Below the pieces are notes generated by a model, which worked only from the letters and a program-made list of their open reading frames with translations, was not told where the DNA came from and searched no databases. A stretch of DNA of 64,000 nt, taken from BM003 sp963783695 (GTDB lineage: Bacteria; Pseudomonadota; Gammaproteobacteria; Steroidobacterales; BM003). The position numbers and the translations under genes are program-made. Location: positions 124,001 to 188,000 of the forward strand of contig CAWAOM010000007.1 of assembly GCA_963783695.1 (NCBI GenBank), in the 5' to 3' direction. This document shows positions 1-8,925 of the stretch, piece by piece (position 1 is the stretch's first letter; each line of letters begins with the position of its first letter).

Positions 1-1
1 C

Positions 2-802
2 GCCGAGACGATCATGCGCGAGGTCGAGGCCATACAGAGCCTGTCACAGCGCTTGTTCGATGACGAGGAGGGCGCGCTGGCGATCGCGACCACGCATACC
101 CAGGCGCGCTATGTATTGCCCGAAGTGATTGCGGCGTTCCGCGAGCGCTACCCCAAGATCCGGGTTGATCTGCACCAGGGCACGTCGGAACAGATTGCGA
201 GCATGGCGGCGGCGCGGCAGGTCGATTTCGCTATCGCCTCCGGATCCAATCAGTTGTTTCCGGACTGGGCGCTGCTGCCTTGTTACCGCTGGGACCGGGC
301 AATCATCGTGCCGCGCGCGCATCCGCTGGCCAACCAGAAAACCGCGTTGACGCTGGTGGAGCTGGCGCGTTATCCGCTGGTTACCTATGTTTTCAGTTTC
401 GACGGCGAGTCATCGCTGAAAAGAGCTTTTGCCGATCTTGATCTCGAACCCGACGTGGTGTTTACCGCCCGCGATGCCGACGTTATTAAAACGTATGTGC
501 GGATGGGGCTCGGCGTCGGGGTCGTTGCCAGCATGGCCGAGGACTGCGAAGGCGGGGATCTGGTTGCACTGAGCGCCGCCGGCCTCTTCCCGCGCAGCAC
601 CACCTGGGTGGGCTTTCCCCGCGATCTGTTGTGGCGCCGTTTTATGTATGACTTTGTCCAACTGCTGGCGCCACACCTCGATAAAGACGCAGTTGGTAAC
701 GCAGCAATGGCCGAGAATCAGGCGGAAGTAGATCGACTTTTTGCGGCAACACCGCTGCCGCTGCGGGGGCCGTGCAACGAAACTGTCGAACGGGCGCTCT
801 GA
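2..802 (+). CDS. cysB: CysB-type LysR-family regulator of sulfur assimilation (5' end outside window)
   Basis: The reading frame is open from the left edge of the window, so the N-terminal helix-turn-helix lies outside. What remains is the whole LysR effector-binding domain. The segment TTHTQARYVLP, followed by a pattern around LPCYRW and a GLGVGVV stretch, is the CysB signature; in the family the TTHTQ region contacts sulfate or N-acetylserine. The end of the protein (FMYDFVQL then LAPHL) also matches CysB. CysB normally activates cysteine biosynthesis and sulfate uptake genes in response to N-acetylserine. No sulfur genes follow it here; the next gene is convergent. A purely alternative member such as Cbl is possible but less likely. 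Confidence 0.88.
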   Translation, partial: AETIMREVEAIQSLSQRLFDDEEGALAIATTHTQARYVLPEVIAAFRERYPKIRVDLHQGTSEQIASMAAARQVDFAIASGSNQLFPDWALLPCYRWDRAIIVPRAHPLANQKTALTLVELARYPLVTYVFSFDGESSLKRAFADLDLEPDVVFTARDADVIKTYVRMGLGVGVVASMAEDCEGGDLVALSAAGLFPRSTTWVGFPRDLLWRRFMYDFVQLLAPHLDKDAVGNAAMAENQAEVDRLFAATPLPLRGPCNETVERAL

Positions 803-926
803 GCGCTTCGATCGTCGTTGCGGCAGATGTGCCCGGTACTGGTTCATCACCGAATGCGACTGGTCGCTGCGATGGCGAGGGCTGGCGGTGTTTCGATGCC
901 GTCGCGTTGCCCGCCGCCACGACTAG

Positions 927-971
927 CCGGGAAGTCAGTCGCCTTTTCGCCGGGAGGTCAGTCGCCTTTCG
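927..971. repeat. Two-copy 22-23-bp direct tandem repeat
   Basis: The 23 bp at 927-949 are repeated at 950-971 with one base change and one T fewer in the T-run. The duplication covers the 3' end and stop codon of the 2-phosphoglycerate-kinase-like gene, so it probably set or moved that C-terminus. Confidence 0.8.
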
Positions 972-2163
972 CTGCGCGGCCGGCATTTTTCCCGCCCTGG
1001 CGCTTACCCAGATCGTGGCCGAGGGCGTCCACCGCGGTGCCCACCACCCGTCTTACGGTCGTGTCTTTCTGCGTGTTGACGATAATGGGGACCGCGAGCC
1101 GGTCGGCTTCCGACAACAGGTGGCTCTGCAACCCCCAGATTGCGTCGAAGCTCTCGAGATACCGTGCGGCGCGACGCATAGGAACAGCACCGCTGCGGCC
1201 GCGGATACGGCGTTTGAGTTCCTTGCGGTCCAGCACACCCAGCATGACCATCGCAAAGGTAATCGAGCCGTCCCGCGGTATCGACTCGAGCAGACCCGGG
1301 TGGACATGAACGCCTTCGAGGATCAGCGAAACCCGCTCGCGAATCGCTCGCGCAATGACCGCCTCGCAGGCCAGGGATAACAGTTGCGCTTGCGAGTAGT
1401 AGCCTTCGGTCAACAGGTGCTCGGGATCCTGGTGGCCGTGCGCCGTGGACGGCAGGGCTTTCCAGGCGTTGAAGCTCGACTGGTGCAGGACCGGCAGCAG
1501 GCGCTCCGGCATCATCACCCGCATCACTTCGCGCAACATATCGGTCGATACGCTGCGGACGATCTCCAGACGGTTAGCGACTTCCGATGTCACGGTGCTC
1601 TTGCCGCTGCCCGCAGTGCCACCGACCATGAGAATGAGAGGCCGGCCGCTGCGCGTGTAGTCGACCCAGACATCATAACGCCGCGCTATCTCCTCGCTTG
1701 CCGTTTTCTTTAGCAGGCTGTTGACCCGTCCGCGCAAGCTGTCGGAGTCGATTTCGGATACATGATCGCGCAACAGCTGCTGGTAAATCGTCGCCGTGCT
1801 GGCGCTGGCCTGGTCGCTGTCGAGACCACAGGTTTGCAGCGTGCGGCGCAGATGCGAGCGTGAAAATGGCTTTTCCTCGCCCGACCCATCGCGGACCGTT
1901 ATTGACTCGGCACCGCCTTCATCCTCGAGATAGCGCTTCGCCACTTCCGCGCCGCTGTTGCGTTTGAGTCTCTTGGCGACGATCTGGCGCAGTGAGCCGC
2001 GATCGATTTTGTCTTTTTCCGACAGATCCTGACGCACGCTCGTCGCGAGTTCATAGGCCTCGGAAAAGCCCAGCCCGATACCCTGCAGAGAGCTGGTCAG
2101 GATTCCGCGCAGGAATGGCGTTGGATTGGTGCCGTCTTTGTCGGTAACGAGAAGTTTCGCCAC
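958..2163 (-). CDS. 2-phosphoglycerate kinase-like P-loop kinase with ATP-cone-like N-terminus
   Basis: This is a 401-residue protein. I chose the GTG at 2163 because AAGGG lies about 8 nt upstream; a longer open frame to 2304 would overlap the divergent gene. Two ATP-cone-like segments (about residues 1-50 and 85-135) precede a P-loop kinase domain with Walker A GGTAGSGKST near 181-190. The arrangement matches the 2-phosphoglycerate kinase family, known from archaeal cyclic 2,3-diphosphoglycerate synthesis. Bacterial homologues are poorly characterised, so the substrate is inferred only. It is divergent from the polyphosphate:AMP phosphotransferase gene, a pairing that suggests phosphate or nucleotide metabolism. 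The stop codon lies inside a short 23-bp tandem duplication. Confidence 0.75.
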   Translation of the reverse strand: MAKLLVTDKDGTNPTPFLRGILTSSLQGIGLGFSEAYELATSVRQDLSEKDKIDRGSLRQIVAKRLKRNSGAEVAKRYLEDEGGAESITVRDGSGEEKPFSRSHLRRTLQTCGLDSDQASASTATIYQQLLRDHVSEIDSDSLRGRVNSLLKKTASEEIARRYDVWVDYTRSGRPLILMVGGTAGSGKSTVTSEVANRLEIVRSVSTDMLREVMRVMMPERLLPVLHQSSFNAWKALPSTAHGHQDPEHLLTEGYYSQAQLLSLACEAVIARAIRERVSLILEGVHVHPGLLESIPRDGSITFAMVMLGVLDRKELKRRIRGRSGAVPMRRAARYLESFDAIWGLQSHLLSEADRLAVPIIVNTQKDTTVRRVVGTAVDALGHDLGKRQGGKNAGRAAKGD

Positions 2164-2302
2164 TGGATGAGCCCTTTGCACCCGAGAGTTTTCGAGGGTC
2201 GCGCCGGCAGGTAAACCGATGCGCCGTGTATGATATCGTGGACCGCTGCATTGGCGCACGCAAGTGGTCAGATAAACGGAACGGAAAGGGGGGCATGGGG
2301 GC

Positions 2303-3814
2303 ATGTTTCAGGTTGCGGAACTCGGTAGAAAAATAGGCAAGCGCGAGTACAAAGAGCGCTCGGAAGCGCTGCGGCAGGAACTGCTTTATCTGCAGCGGCG
2401 GCTGCAGGAGGATGGCGATTTTCAGGTAATCGTTGATTTCGCGGGCGTTGACGGGGCCGGCAAGGGCGCCTCGATCCAGAAACTCGCATCGTGGATGGAT
2501 CCGCGCTACCTGATCGCGCATGCCTGGGGGCCCGCATCCGACGAGGAGCGTGAGCGCCCCGAGTTCTGGCGTTTCTGGATGCAGTTGCCACCGCGCGCGC
2601 GAATCGGCCTGTTTGCCCGCGGCCGTTACTCGCGGCCTTTCCTGCAGCGCGCGTACGGCAAAATCAGCGAATTCGAATATGACGCCGAGCTCGACCGGGT
2701 GTTGGCGTTCGAGAATGACCTGGCCGAAGACGGTGCGCTGATCATCAAGTTCTGGATGCACCTGAGCCGTGAGGCGCAGGAACGGCGTCTTTCCGCGCTG
2801 CAGGGCGACCCGGTGACCAGCTGGCAGGTCAAGGACATCGATTGGGAACACTGGAGAATCTATGACCAGTTCGTTGCCGCGGCGGAGCGCACGATAACCC
2901 GGACCAGCACCGGCAAGGCACCCTGGATTCTGGTCGAAGGCGAGGATGAGAACTTTCGCAGCCTGGAGGTCGGGCAGACACTGGCGCGCTACCTGCGCGA
3001 GCATCTGATCGCCAACGGAGTAAAACTCGATGGCGAGGCAGAAGCGCCGACGGCTTTCGAGCCCGAACAGGACACTTTGCCGCCGCGACCGGAAGGCCTG
3101 GTCACGGTGCTGAGCCAGCTCGACATGTCAAAGCGGCTGACCAAGTCCAGCTACAAGAAGAAAATGGGCAAATACCAGGGCGAGTTGCACCTGCTGCAGC
3201 GCAAGGCGTTGAAGAAAGGGGTAACCAGCATCGTCGTATTCGAAGGAATGGATGCGGCCGGCAAGGGCGGTGCAATCCGGCGTGCCGTGGCCCCGCTCGA
3301 TCCGCGAATCTACCGGATCGTGCCGATTGCGGCACCCACCGATGAAGAACGGGCTCAGCACTACTTGTGGCGGTTCTGGCGTCACATGTCCCGCGCCGGC
3401 CACATTACGATCTATGACCGTAGCTGGTACGGGCGGGTTCTGGTCGAGCGCATCGAGAATTTTGCCGGCCGCGACGAATGGCAGCGCGCCTACTCGGAGA
3501 TCAATGATTTCGAACAACGGCTGGTCGATCATGGCATCGTCCTGACCAAATTTTGGGTCCACATTACTCCGGAAGAACAGTTCGACCGTTTTTCCGCGCG
3601 CGCCCTGAGCCCGCTCAAACGCTGGAAATTAACGGATGAGGACTGGCGTAACCGGGCGAAGTGGTATGAATATGAGCAGGCGGCGCATGACATGATTGCG
3701 CGCACGGATACACTGCATGCACCGTGGATACTGGTCGAGGGTAACGACAAGCAGTATGCACGGGCAAAGGTGATCAAGACACTGTGCCAGCGTCTTTCCG
3801 ACCGGCTTGAATAA
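2303..3814 (+). CDS. pap: Two-domain polyphosphate:AMP phosphotransferase (PPK2 class II)
   Basis: The protein has 503 residues and two tandem PPK2 domains. Enzymes of this class transfer phosphate from polyphosphate to AMP, giving ADP, in the cytoplasm. The C-terminal domain has an intact Walker A (GMDAAGKGG, about 315-323) and the Walker B/lid segment YDRSWYGR (371-378). The N-terminal domain keeps a Walker A (GVDGAGKG, 48-55), but the position of YDRSWYGR reads FARGRYSR (104-111), so the catalytic Asp is gone. This asymmetry is consistent with class II enzymes, where the C-terminal half is the active one. The ATG follows a G-rich stretch that can serve as a ribosome binding site. Its neighbour is a divergent 2-phosphoglycerate-kinase-like gene. 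Confidence 0.92.
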   Translation: MFQVAELGRKIGKREYKERSEALRQELLYLQRRLQEDGDFQVIVDFAGVDGAGKGASIQKLASWMDPRYLIAHAWGPASDEERERPEFWRFWMQLPPRARIGLFARGRYSRPFLQRAYGKISEFEYDAELDRVLAFENDLAEDGALIIKFWMHLSREAQERRLSALQGDPVTSWQVKDIDWEHWRIYDQFVAAAERTITRTSTGKAPWILVEGEDENFRSLEVGQTLARYLREHLIANGVKLDGEAEAPTAFEPEQDTLPPRPEGLVTVLSQLDMSKRLTKSSYKKKMGKYQGELHLLQRKALKKGVTSIVVFEGMDAAGKGGAIRRAVAPLDPRIYRIVPIAAPTDEERAQHYLWRFWRHMSRAGHITIYDRSWYGRVLVERIENFAGRDEWQRAYSEINDFEQRLVDHGIVLTKFWVHITPEEQFDRFSARALSPLKRWKLTDEDWRNRAKWYEYEQAAHDMIARTDTLHAPWILVEGNDKQYARAKVIKTLCQRLSDRLE

Positions 3815-3853
3815 GACTCCGAAACCCCTCTGAACCCTGCGATGGAGACAGCG

Positions 3854-4348
3854 ATGCCAGTAAAAATTTTAGCGTCGACTTTGCTGCTGATCGGGCTTGC
3901 CTTGCAAACCGTATCGGCACAGGTCAATGACTCATCGGAGACGCGGGCTCGCGTTACCAGTGAGATAAGCCAGGGTGTCGCGCGCATGGAGGCGAGCCGT
4001 CAGGAAATCATCGCAAAGAACCTCACGCTTAACGCCTCCGAGGCCGAGGCGTTCTGGCCGGTGTATCGGGAATACCGCTTTGACGTGGGTAAACTGCAGG
4101 ACCGCAATACAAAACTGCTGCTCGACTATGCCGAGGTTTTCGCAGCGATGGATGCGGCGGCGGCCGAGCCTTTGCTTAAAGAGTGGTTTTCGCTACGCAA
4201 GGACGAACTCAAGATCAAGGACAAGTATCGTTCGCGGTTGCAGAAAGTGCTGCCGGCCGACAAGGTGCTGCGATTCTTCCAGTTAGACAACAGACTCGAC
4301 CTGGCGGCGAAAATGAAGCTGGCGGAGCAGGTGCCGCTGGTTGATTGA
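3854..4348 (+). CDS. Small secreted/periplasmic helical protein, function unknown
   Basis: This encodes about 164 residues from the ATG at 3854, which has GGAG six bases upstream; an ATG at 3842 in frame is less well placed. The first 22 residues are a signal peptide ending near VSAQ. The mature protein is charged and predicted helical, with a motif around LNASEAEAFWPVYREYR and a KIKDKYRSRLQKVLP segment. This resembles periplasmic helical-hairpin proteins of the Spy/CpxP or LTXXQ type, but the signature is not clear enough to name. It starts 39 bp after the pap stop codon and could be co-transcribed. No function is assigned. Confidence 0.72.
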   Translation: MPVKILASTLLLIGLALQTVSAQVNDSSETRARVTSEISQGVARMEASRQEIIAKNLTLNASEAEAFWPVYREYRFDVGKLQDRNTKLLLDYAEVFAAMDAAAAEPLLKEWFSLRKDELKIKDKYRSRLQKVLPADKVLRFFQLDNRLDLAAKMKLAEQVPLVD

Positions 4349-4385
4349 GAGGCGGCAGTGGCGGGCGCATCCGGCGCTCTGGCCG

Positions 4386-5348
4386 CTACATGGACCGATC
4401 TCCGCACGGCAATGCCTGGTGCTGTGGCTCGACCGTGCAGAAAAAGCCTTTCTCGCGGTACTGTTTGCATACCTCGGCGGCAAAGGCTTGCGAATAGAAG
4501 CACCCGGCGACATAGGCGTGACCGCCTGCTCTTGGCGCCAGCCGGGCATGTGGCAGCGCGCCCTCGATCTGCTGTTTCTGCGCGTCCGACTGCGGCGCGA
4601 TCAACACCTCGAATGACCTTATGCCGGCCGATTCCGCGCTCAAATAGTCCTGCACGACCATCGCGAGTTCGTCGAGGATCAGGTTCTCCTCTTCGCTGAT
4701 GTGCTTGTCGGCTCGCGCCATGAATCGGACCAGATCGTAGGCTTTGCTGGCCTGATGACCCGCCGGTTTCAGCGCGAGGTAATCGAGAAACGCCTCGCGC
4801 ACCTCGGCGACTGTGGCCCGCTGCGGTGGTTTCTGCAAAGCGAGGTCCTCGACCGAGACGCCCAGCGGTCGTGCCACCGAGTCGAGTAATGCGGCCTCGC
4901 GCCGATCGAGTTCGTCGTCTACGGTCGATACCAGCTGCAGGATCCGCACGATTGCGCGTGCTTCGCGTGGTTGCGCCAGAGTGTGGAGCAGGCTGGTGAG
5001 TTCCTTTTGCTCCGTCATCAGGGCTTGACGCATGCCACCCCAAAAACCACGCGGTTCGTGGCTACGCACCCACAGGCCGATACCGACGAGGAAAAAAACG
5101 GCAAACACCAGTAGGCTCAGGATGAATTTCCCGGCCGCGACATAGTCCTCATCGATCACCAGGAACTTGATCAGGAACGGCAGCGTCGTGACAAGGCTGA
5201 GCAGTGCGGCGGCAACGGAAACGCTCTCGGCGACCTCCTTGATGTGACGCCTGGCCCAGAGCTTGTTGATTTTCAGATAGGCAATAACGGCGGAGATGGC
5301 AAGGCCGAATACTGCTAGCGAGGTAATTACCTGGTCGAATCCGCTCAT
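4386..5348 (-). CDS. Membrane protein with TerB-like cytoplasmic domain
   Basis: This 320-residue protein has hydrophobic segments near residues 9-26, 43-62 and 73-93, then a long cytoplasmic part. Residues about 110-240 have the alternating acidic helices of a TerB/DjlA-like domain (for example VSTVDDELDRREAALLDSVA and the segment around FMARADKHISEEENLILDEL). TerB-like domains occur in tellurite-resistance and stress proteins and may bind metal. The last 60 residues include a FYSQAFAAEVCKQYREKGFF segment that looks like a small SPOR-like fold, a weak guess. It is convergent with the small secreted gene on one side and divergent from the alkyl sulfatase on the other. Confidence 0.7.
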   Translation of the reverse strand: MSGFDQVITSLAVFGLAISAVIAYLKINKLWARRHIKEVAESVSVAAALLSLVTTLPFLIKFLVIDEDYVAAGKFILSLLVFAVFFLVGIGLWVRSHEPRGFWGGMRQALMTEQKELTSLLHTLAQPREARAIVRILQLVSTVDDELDRREAALLDSVARPLGVSVEDLALQKPPQRATVAEVREAFLDYLALKPAGHQASKAYDLVRFMARADKHISEEENLILDELAMVVQDYLSAESAGIRSFEVLIAPQSDAQKQQIEGALPHARLAPRAGGHAYVAGCFYSQAFAAEVCKQYREKGFFCTVEPQHQALPCGDRSM

Positions 5349-5746
5349 CGCCGGGTGCGCGCCGTGCTGGTGCCGCGCGGTTTGCCACCGCGACTGGAAC
5401 TGTCTGGAATCGTTGCCCGCCGGTGGCGCATCTGTCGTGATCTTCGCGTGTTGGATTGTGGTGATTTACCCCGGCCAGGCGAGGCTTGCAACGCGCAATG
5501 ATACTGTATCGGCCGGCGGTGGCCGCGGATTTCGCGCCCGCCCGGACGAAAAACGACGCACCCGGCGCCGGCACCGGGGTGTGACCGGTTACGACGGTGC
5601 GCCGGTTTTGGCTGTGCTGGGAATTTGCCCGCCACAGGGCTACATTGAGGCGAACGGTCACGTATTCGGAGATTCCGCGGCGACAACCAGGTTCGCCCGC
5701 TTGCGGAAAAGGTGGCGCCGTAGACAAAACGAGTGAGGATGGTCAG
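5349..5746. other. Divergent intergenic region, no gene seen
   Basis: About 400 bp lie between the starts of the TerB-like gene and the alkyl sulfatase gene. Open frames here are biased shadows with no family resemblance. Promoters for both genes presumably lie here, but I could not pick a convincing -35/-10 pair. Confidence 0.5.
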
Positions 5747-7732
5747 ATGAAAACCGGTAAACGCCTGTCATGTGTATTCGCAATGCTCGCAACGTTCGCC
5801 ACTGGCATGCCGCAGGTAGCGCTGGCGGAGGCCGGGAAATCAAAGCCTGCCACTCCGGCTACCCGGGCGGCCAATGCCGCCGTCGAGACTGAGCTTCCGT
5901 TCGCCATCAAGACGGACTTCGAGTTGGCGCAGAAAAATCTGCTGGCCAGACCGGACAGCGTTGTGATCAAGGACAGCACCGGGCGTGTCGTGTGGGATCT
6001 CGACGCCTACTCGTTCCTCACCGATGGCACGCCGCGCCCGGACACGGTCAACCCGAGCCTGTGGCGTCAGGCGCAATTGAACATGAACTACGGGCTGTTC
6101 GAGGTTGTCGATGGCATCTACCAGGTGCGCGGTTATGACCTCGCGAATATCACCTTTATCCGCGGTGACAGCGGCTGGATCGTTATGGATCCGCTGACCA
6201 ATGTCGAAACCTCCGCGGCGGCGCTGGCCCTTGTCGACGAACACCTTGGCAAGCGCCCGATCAAGGCCGTGATCTACAGCCACAGTCATGCCGATCACTG
6301 GGGTGGTGTGCGCGGCATCATCAGCGATGATGACGTCCGCTCCGGACGGGTAAAGGTCATCGCACCCGAGGGCTTTATGCACTTCGCGATTACCGAAAAC
6401 GTCATGGCCGGAAACGCCATGACGCGGCGGGTGACTTATCAGTATGGCTCGCTGTTGAAAAAAAGCGATACCGGTCAGATCGACGCCGCTATCGGCAAGA
6501 ACGTGGGTACCGGGACGGTGTCGCTGATCGCGCCGACAGATGTCGTCGACACGACGCCGACCGCGATGGTCGTCGATGGCGTCAGGATGATTTTCCAGAA
6601 CACGCCGGGCACCGAAGCGCCGGCAGAAATGAACACCTATTTCCCCCAGTTCAGGGCCTTGTGGATGGCGGAGAACTGCACGGCGACGATGCACAACCTG
6701 TATACGCTGCGTGGCGCGGAGGTGCGTGATGCTGCCGCCTGGTCCAAGTACATCAATGAGTCAATCGAGATGTTCGCTGCGGATTCGGATGTGCTGTTTG
6801 CAAGCCATAACTGGCCGCGCTGGGGCAATGCAGAGGTGCTCGAGTACCTGACCAAGCAGCGCGATATGTACGGGTATGTGCATGACCAGACACTGCGTCT
6901 CGCCAACCACGGCTATACGATGGACGAGATAGCCGAGATGCTCGAGGTGCCACCCGTTTTGTCGCACGAGTGGTACAACCGCGGTTATCACGGTAGCTAC
7001 AACCACAATATCAAGGCCGTGTACCAGAAATACCTTGGCTGGTTCGACATGAACCCGGCCAACCTCCATCCGTTGCCGCCGGAGGAATCCGCGAAGAAAT
7101 ATGTTGAGTTCATGGGAGGCGCCGACAACGTATTGGCGAAAGCGCGCGAGGCCTACGCCAGCGGTGATTATCGCTGGGTTGCGGAAGTGGTCAACCACGT
7201 CGTGTTTTCCGATCCCGATAACATGGATGCGCGCAACCTTCAGGCGGACACACTGGAGCAACTCGGCTATGCAGCCGAGAGTGCCGGCTGGCGCAACGTT
7301 TATCTGATGGCCGCGTTCGAGTTGCGCAACGGTGTCATTGAAGGGGTTGCAACCAAGACAGGTAACGCCGACACGATTGCCGGTATGTCGGTGGCCTCGA
7401 TACTCGATTTTCTCGGCATCCGCCTGAACGGGCCAAAGGCGGCGGGCAAGACCCTGCGTATTAATTTTGTGTTTCCCGACATCGATGAGGAATATGCCCT
7501 GACCCTCGAGAATTCGCACCTGAGCTATGTGCAGGGGCGGCAACACACGGACGCCGATGCGGGGTTTACGATGGAGCGGAATACGCTGGACCAGATCATG
7601 CTGCAGCAGACGACGCTCGCCGCGGCAGCTCAGGCAGGCGAAGTTCAGGTTGAGGGCAACCCGCAGAAATTTGCGGAACTGATGGGGTTGATGGACACGT
7701 TCGAGTTCTGGTTCGACATCGTTACGCCGTAA
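5747..7732 (+). CDS. Secreted alkyl sulfatase, metallo-beta-lactamase fold (SdsA1-like)
   Basis: A 661-residue protein; the ATG at 5747 is preceded by GAGG and starts a clean signal peptide ending near ALAEA. The metal-binding motif HSHADHWGG (from H179) is the metallo-beta-lactamase HxHxDH motif. A later AENCTATMHN segment and an SHNWPRWG segment match further binuclear zinc ligands of SdsA1. The helical dimerisation domain follows, then a C-terminal SCP2-like domain. The family hydrolyses primary alkyl sulfates such as SDS to alcohol and sulfate in the periplasm or outside the cell, which supplies sulfur or carbon. A short stem (7759-7765 with 7778-7784) after the stop may be a weak terminator. 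Confidence 0.92.
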   Translation: MKTGKRLSCVFAMLATFATGMPQVALAEAGKSKPATPATRAANAAVETELPFAIKTDFELAQKNLLARPDSVVIKDSTGRVVWDLDAYSFLTDGTPRPDTVNPSLWRQAQLNMNYGLFEVVDGIYQVRGYDLANITFIRGDSGWIVMDPLTNVETSAAALALVDEHLGKRPIKAVIYSHSHADHWGGVRGIISDDDVRSGRVKVIAPEGFMHFAITENVMAGNAMTRRVTYQYGSLLKKSDTGQIDAAIGKNVGTGTVSLIAPTDVVDTTPTAMVVDGVRMIFQNTPGTEAPAEMNTYFPQFRALWMAENCTATMHNLYTLRGAEVRDAAAWSKYINESIEMFAADSDVLFASHNWPRWGNAEVLEYLTKQRDMYGYVHDQTLRLANHGYTMDEIAEMLEVPPVLSHEWYNRGYHGSYNHNIKAVYQKYLGWFDMNPANLHPLPPEESAKKYVEFMGGADNVLAKAREAYASGDYRWVAEVVNHVVFSDPDNMDARNLQADTLEQLGYAAESAGWRNVYLMAAFELRNGVIEGVATKTGNADTIAGMSVASILDFLGIRLNGPKAAGKTLRINFVFPDIDEEYALTLENSHLSYVQGRQHTDADAGFTMERNTLDQIMLQQTTLAAAAQAGEVQVEGNPQKFAELMGLMDTFEFWFDIVTP

Positions 7733-7758
7733 CTGACATCTGCGGTGTCCGGACCGTC

Positions 7759-7787
7759 GCTGCCGGCGATCCGGATACGGCAGCTTT
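7759..7787 (+). terminator. Possible weak terminator after alkyl sulfatase gene
   Basis: GCTGCCG at 7759-7765 pairs with CGGCAGC at 7778-7784 around a 12-nt loop and is followed by only three T residues. It lies 26 bp after the stop. The short T-run makes intrinsic termination uncertain. Confidence 0.3.
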
Positions 7788-7799
7788 GACGGCGCGCGA

Positions 7800-8081
7800 T
7801 CAGGATGCTTTTTCGGCGTTCTCGGCGGCCTTCCGCGTGATTTCCGCGTACAACCCGCGGGCCTTGTCCACGATAGGCTGGAGATCCGGGTAGCGGTGCA
7901 AGATGCCGGCGAGTTGCTTGCTGTCTTCCTCGACCTGCTGCAGATATTGCAGGTCATAGTCGTTGAGCATCTCGCCCTTGTCGACTTTCTTCTTCAGCTC
8001 GATCGCCCGTGGCAGGCGCTGGGTCTGGAACCGCTGCATCAGTGCTACTGCGACGCCGTCATTTTGCCAGGATTCTGTCAT
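7800..8081 (-). CDS. Conserved small hypothetical protein
   Basis: A 93-residue cytoplasmic protein starting at ATG 8081 with a strong GGGAGG ribosome binding site 6 nt upstream. It is charged and predicted all-helical: residues about 12-35 (QRFQTQRLPRAIELKKKV) and 40-75 (a YDLQYLQQVEEDSKQLAGIL segment) look amphipathic. There are no cysteines, no signal peptide and no membrane segment. I do not recognise the family and assign no function. It is convergent with the alkyl sulfatase gene and lies downstream of kdkA on the same strand, about 120 bp apart. Confidence 0.7.
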   Translation of the reverse strand: MTESWQNDGVAVALMQRFQTQRLPRAIELKKKVDKGEMLNDYDLQYLQQVEEDSKQLAGILHRYPDLQPIVDKARGLYAEITRKAAENAEKAS

Positions 8082-8199
8082 GTCGAACCTCCCAAGGTAG
8101 TTAACAGTCAGGCATCAGATCTCAGTCGAGCTCAGAATATCATCGTTTCAGCCGGTCATTTTCTCGTTTCGTTGCCCGACTCTGGCTGCACCGGAGAGG

Positions 8200-8922
8200 C
8201 TATTTGCGACCGCCCCGCTTGTAGCCTTCAAACAGGCTTGTCCAGCCTTCGCTGCCACGGGTCGTGGCATGCTCGCGGTCGAGCTTTGCCAGCGACCGCT
8301 GCAGCCGCGACAGGTTGGCCATGCACCACGGTCCCTGGCGCCGGATTCTGCCCTTGTCGAAATCCAGCAGGTGCACCCCGCCGTCCTCGTCGAGCAGGAT
8401 GTTGTGGGCGTTGAGGTCGGGATGACAGGCGCCGGCGAGATGGAAGCGTTTTAACGTACGGCCTATGATCGGCCAGGGCATTTCGCTGTCGGAGTCTTCC
8501 GTTAGCCGCTCGCTCAGCGTCCTTGCGCCGCGTATCCGCGCACTGATCAGGTCGGAGGTATAGGTGCCGGCACGGCGGCAATAGGCGGCCGCGACCGGTC
8601 GCGGCACCGGCAGCCCCTGGTTGTGCAGGCGGGCGAGCATGCGCCATTCGCGAAAAGACCGTACCCGCGATTCCCCTGTCCACAGATACCTGTCGTTGCT
8701 GAGGCGAGCCGCCCATCCACCGCGATAGTAATGCTTGAGCACCCAGCGGTGCTGGCCCTGGCGAATGAACAGGGCACGGCCGCGGCTGGGCCCGTCATCC
8801 GAGGATTCGGCACCCTGCGAGTGCCAGAAGGAAGGCTCGAACAAACCAGCGTGAGCGTGGAGACCCAGCGATTCATCGTATAGGATGGCGCCGTCCTGGG
8901 TTGCCTCGCGTTTTTCTCTCAT
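8200..8922 (-). CDS. kdkA: 3-deoxy-D-manno-octulosonic acid (Kdo) kinase
   Basis: This 240-residue protein is a small kinase-fold enzyme that phosphorylates Kdo in the LPS inner core at the inner face of the inner membrane. LKHYYRGGWAARLSNDRYLW, the SFREWRMLARLHNQGLPVP segment, CHPDLNAHNILLDEDG (catalytic loop with Asp and Asn) and LLDFDKGR (DFG-equivalent DFD) match KdkA closely. It is divergent from a heptosyltransferase gene, so both neighbours act on the LPS core. The two start codons are only 3 bp apart (8922 and 8926), so the promoter and any ribosome binding site of this gene must lie inside the other coding region. No clear Shine-Dalgarno is seen before the ATG. Confidence 0.93.
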   Translation of the reverse strand: MREKREATQDGAILYDESLGLHAHAGLFEPSFWHSQGAESSDDGPSRGRALFIRQGQHRWVLKHYYRGGWAARLSNDRYLWTGESRVRSFREWRMLARLHNQGLPVPRPVAAAYCRRAGTYTSDLISARIRGARTLSERLTEDSDSEMPWPIIGRTLKRFHLAGACHPDLNAHNILLDEDGGVHLLDFDKGRIRRQGPWCMANLSRLQRSLAKLDREHATTRGSEGWTSLFEGYKRGGRK

Positions 8923-8925
8923 TTC

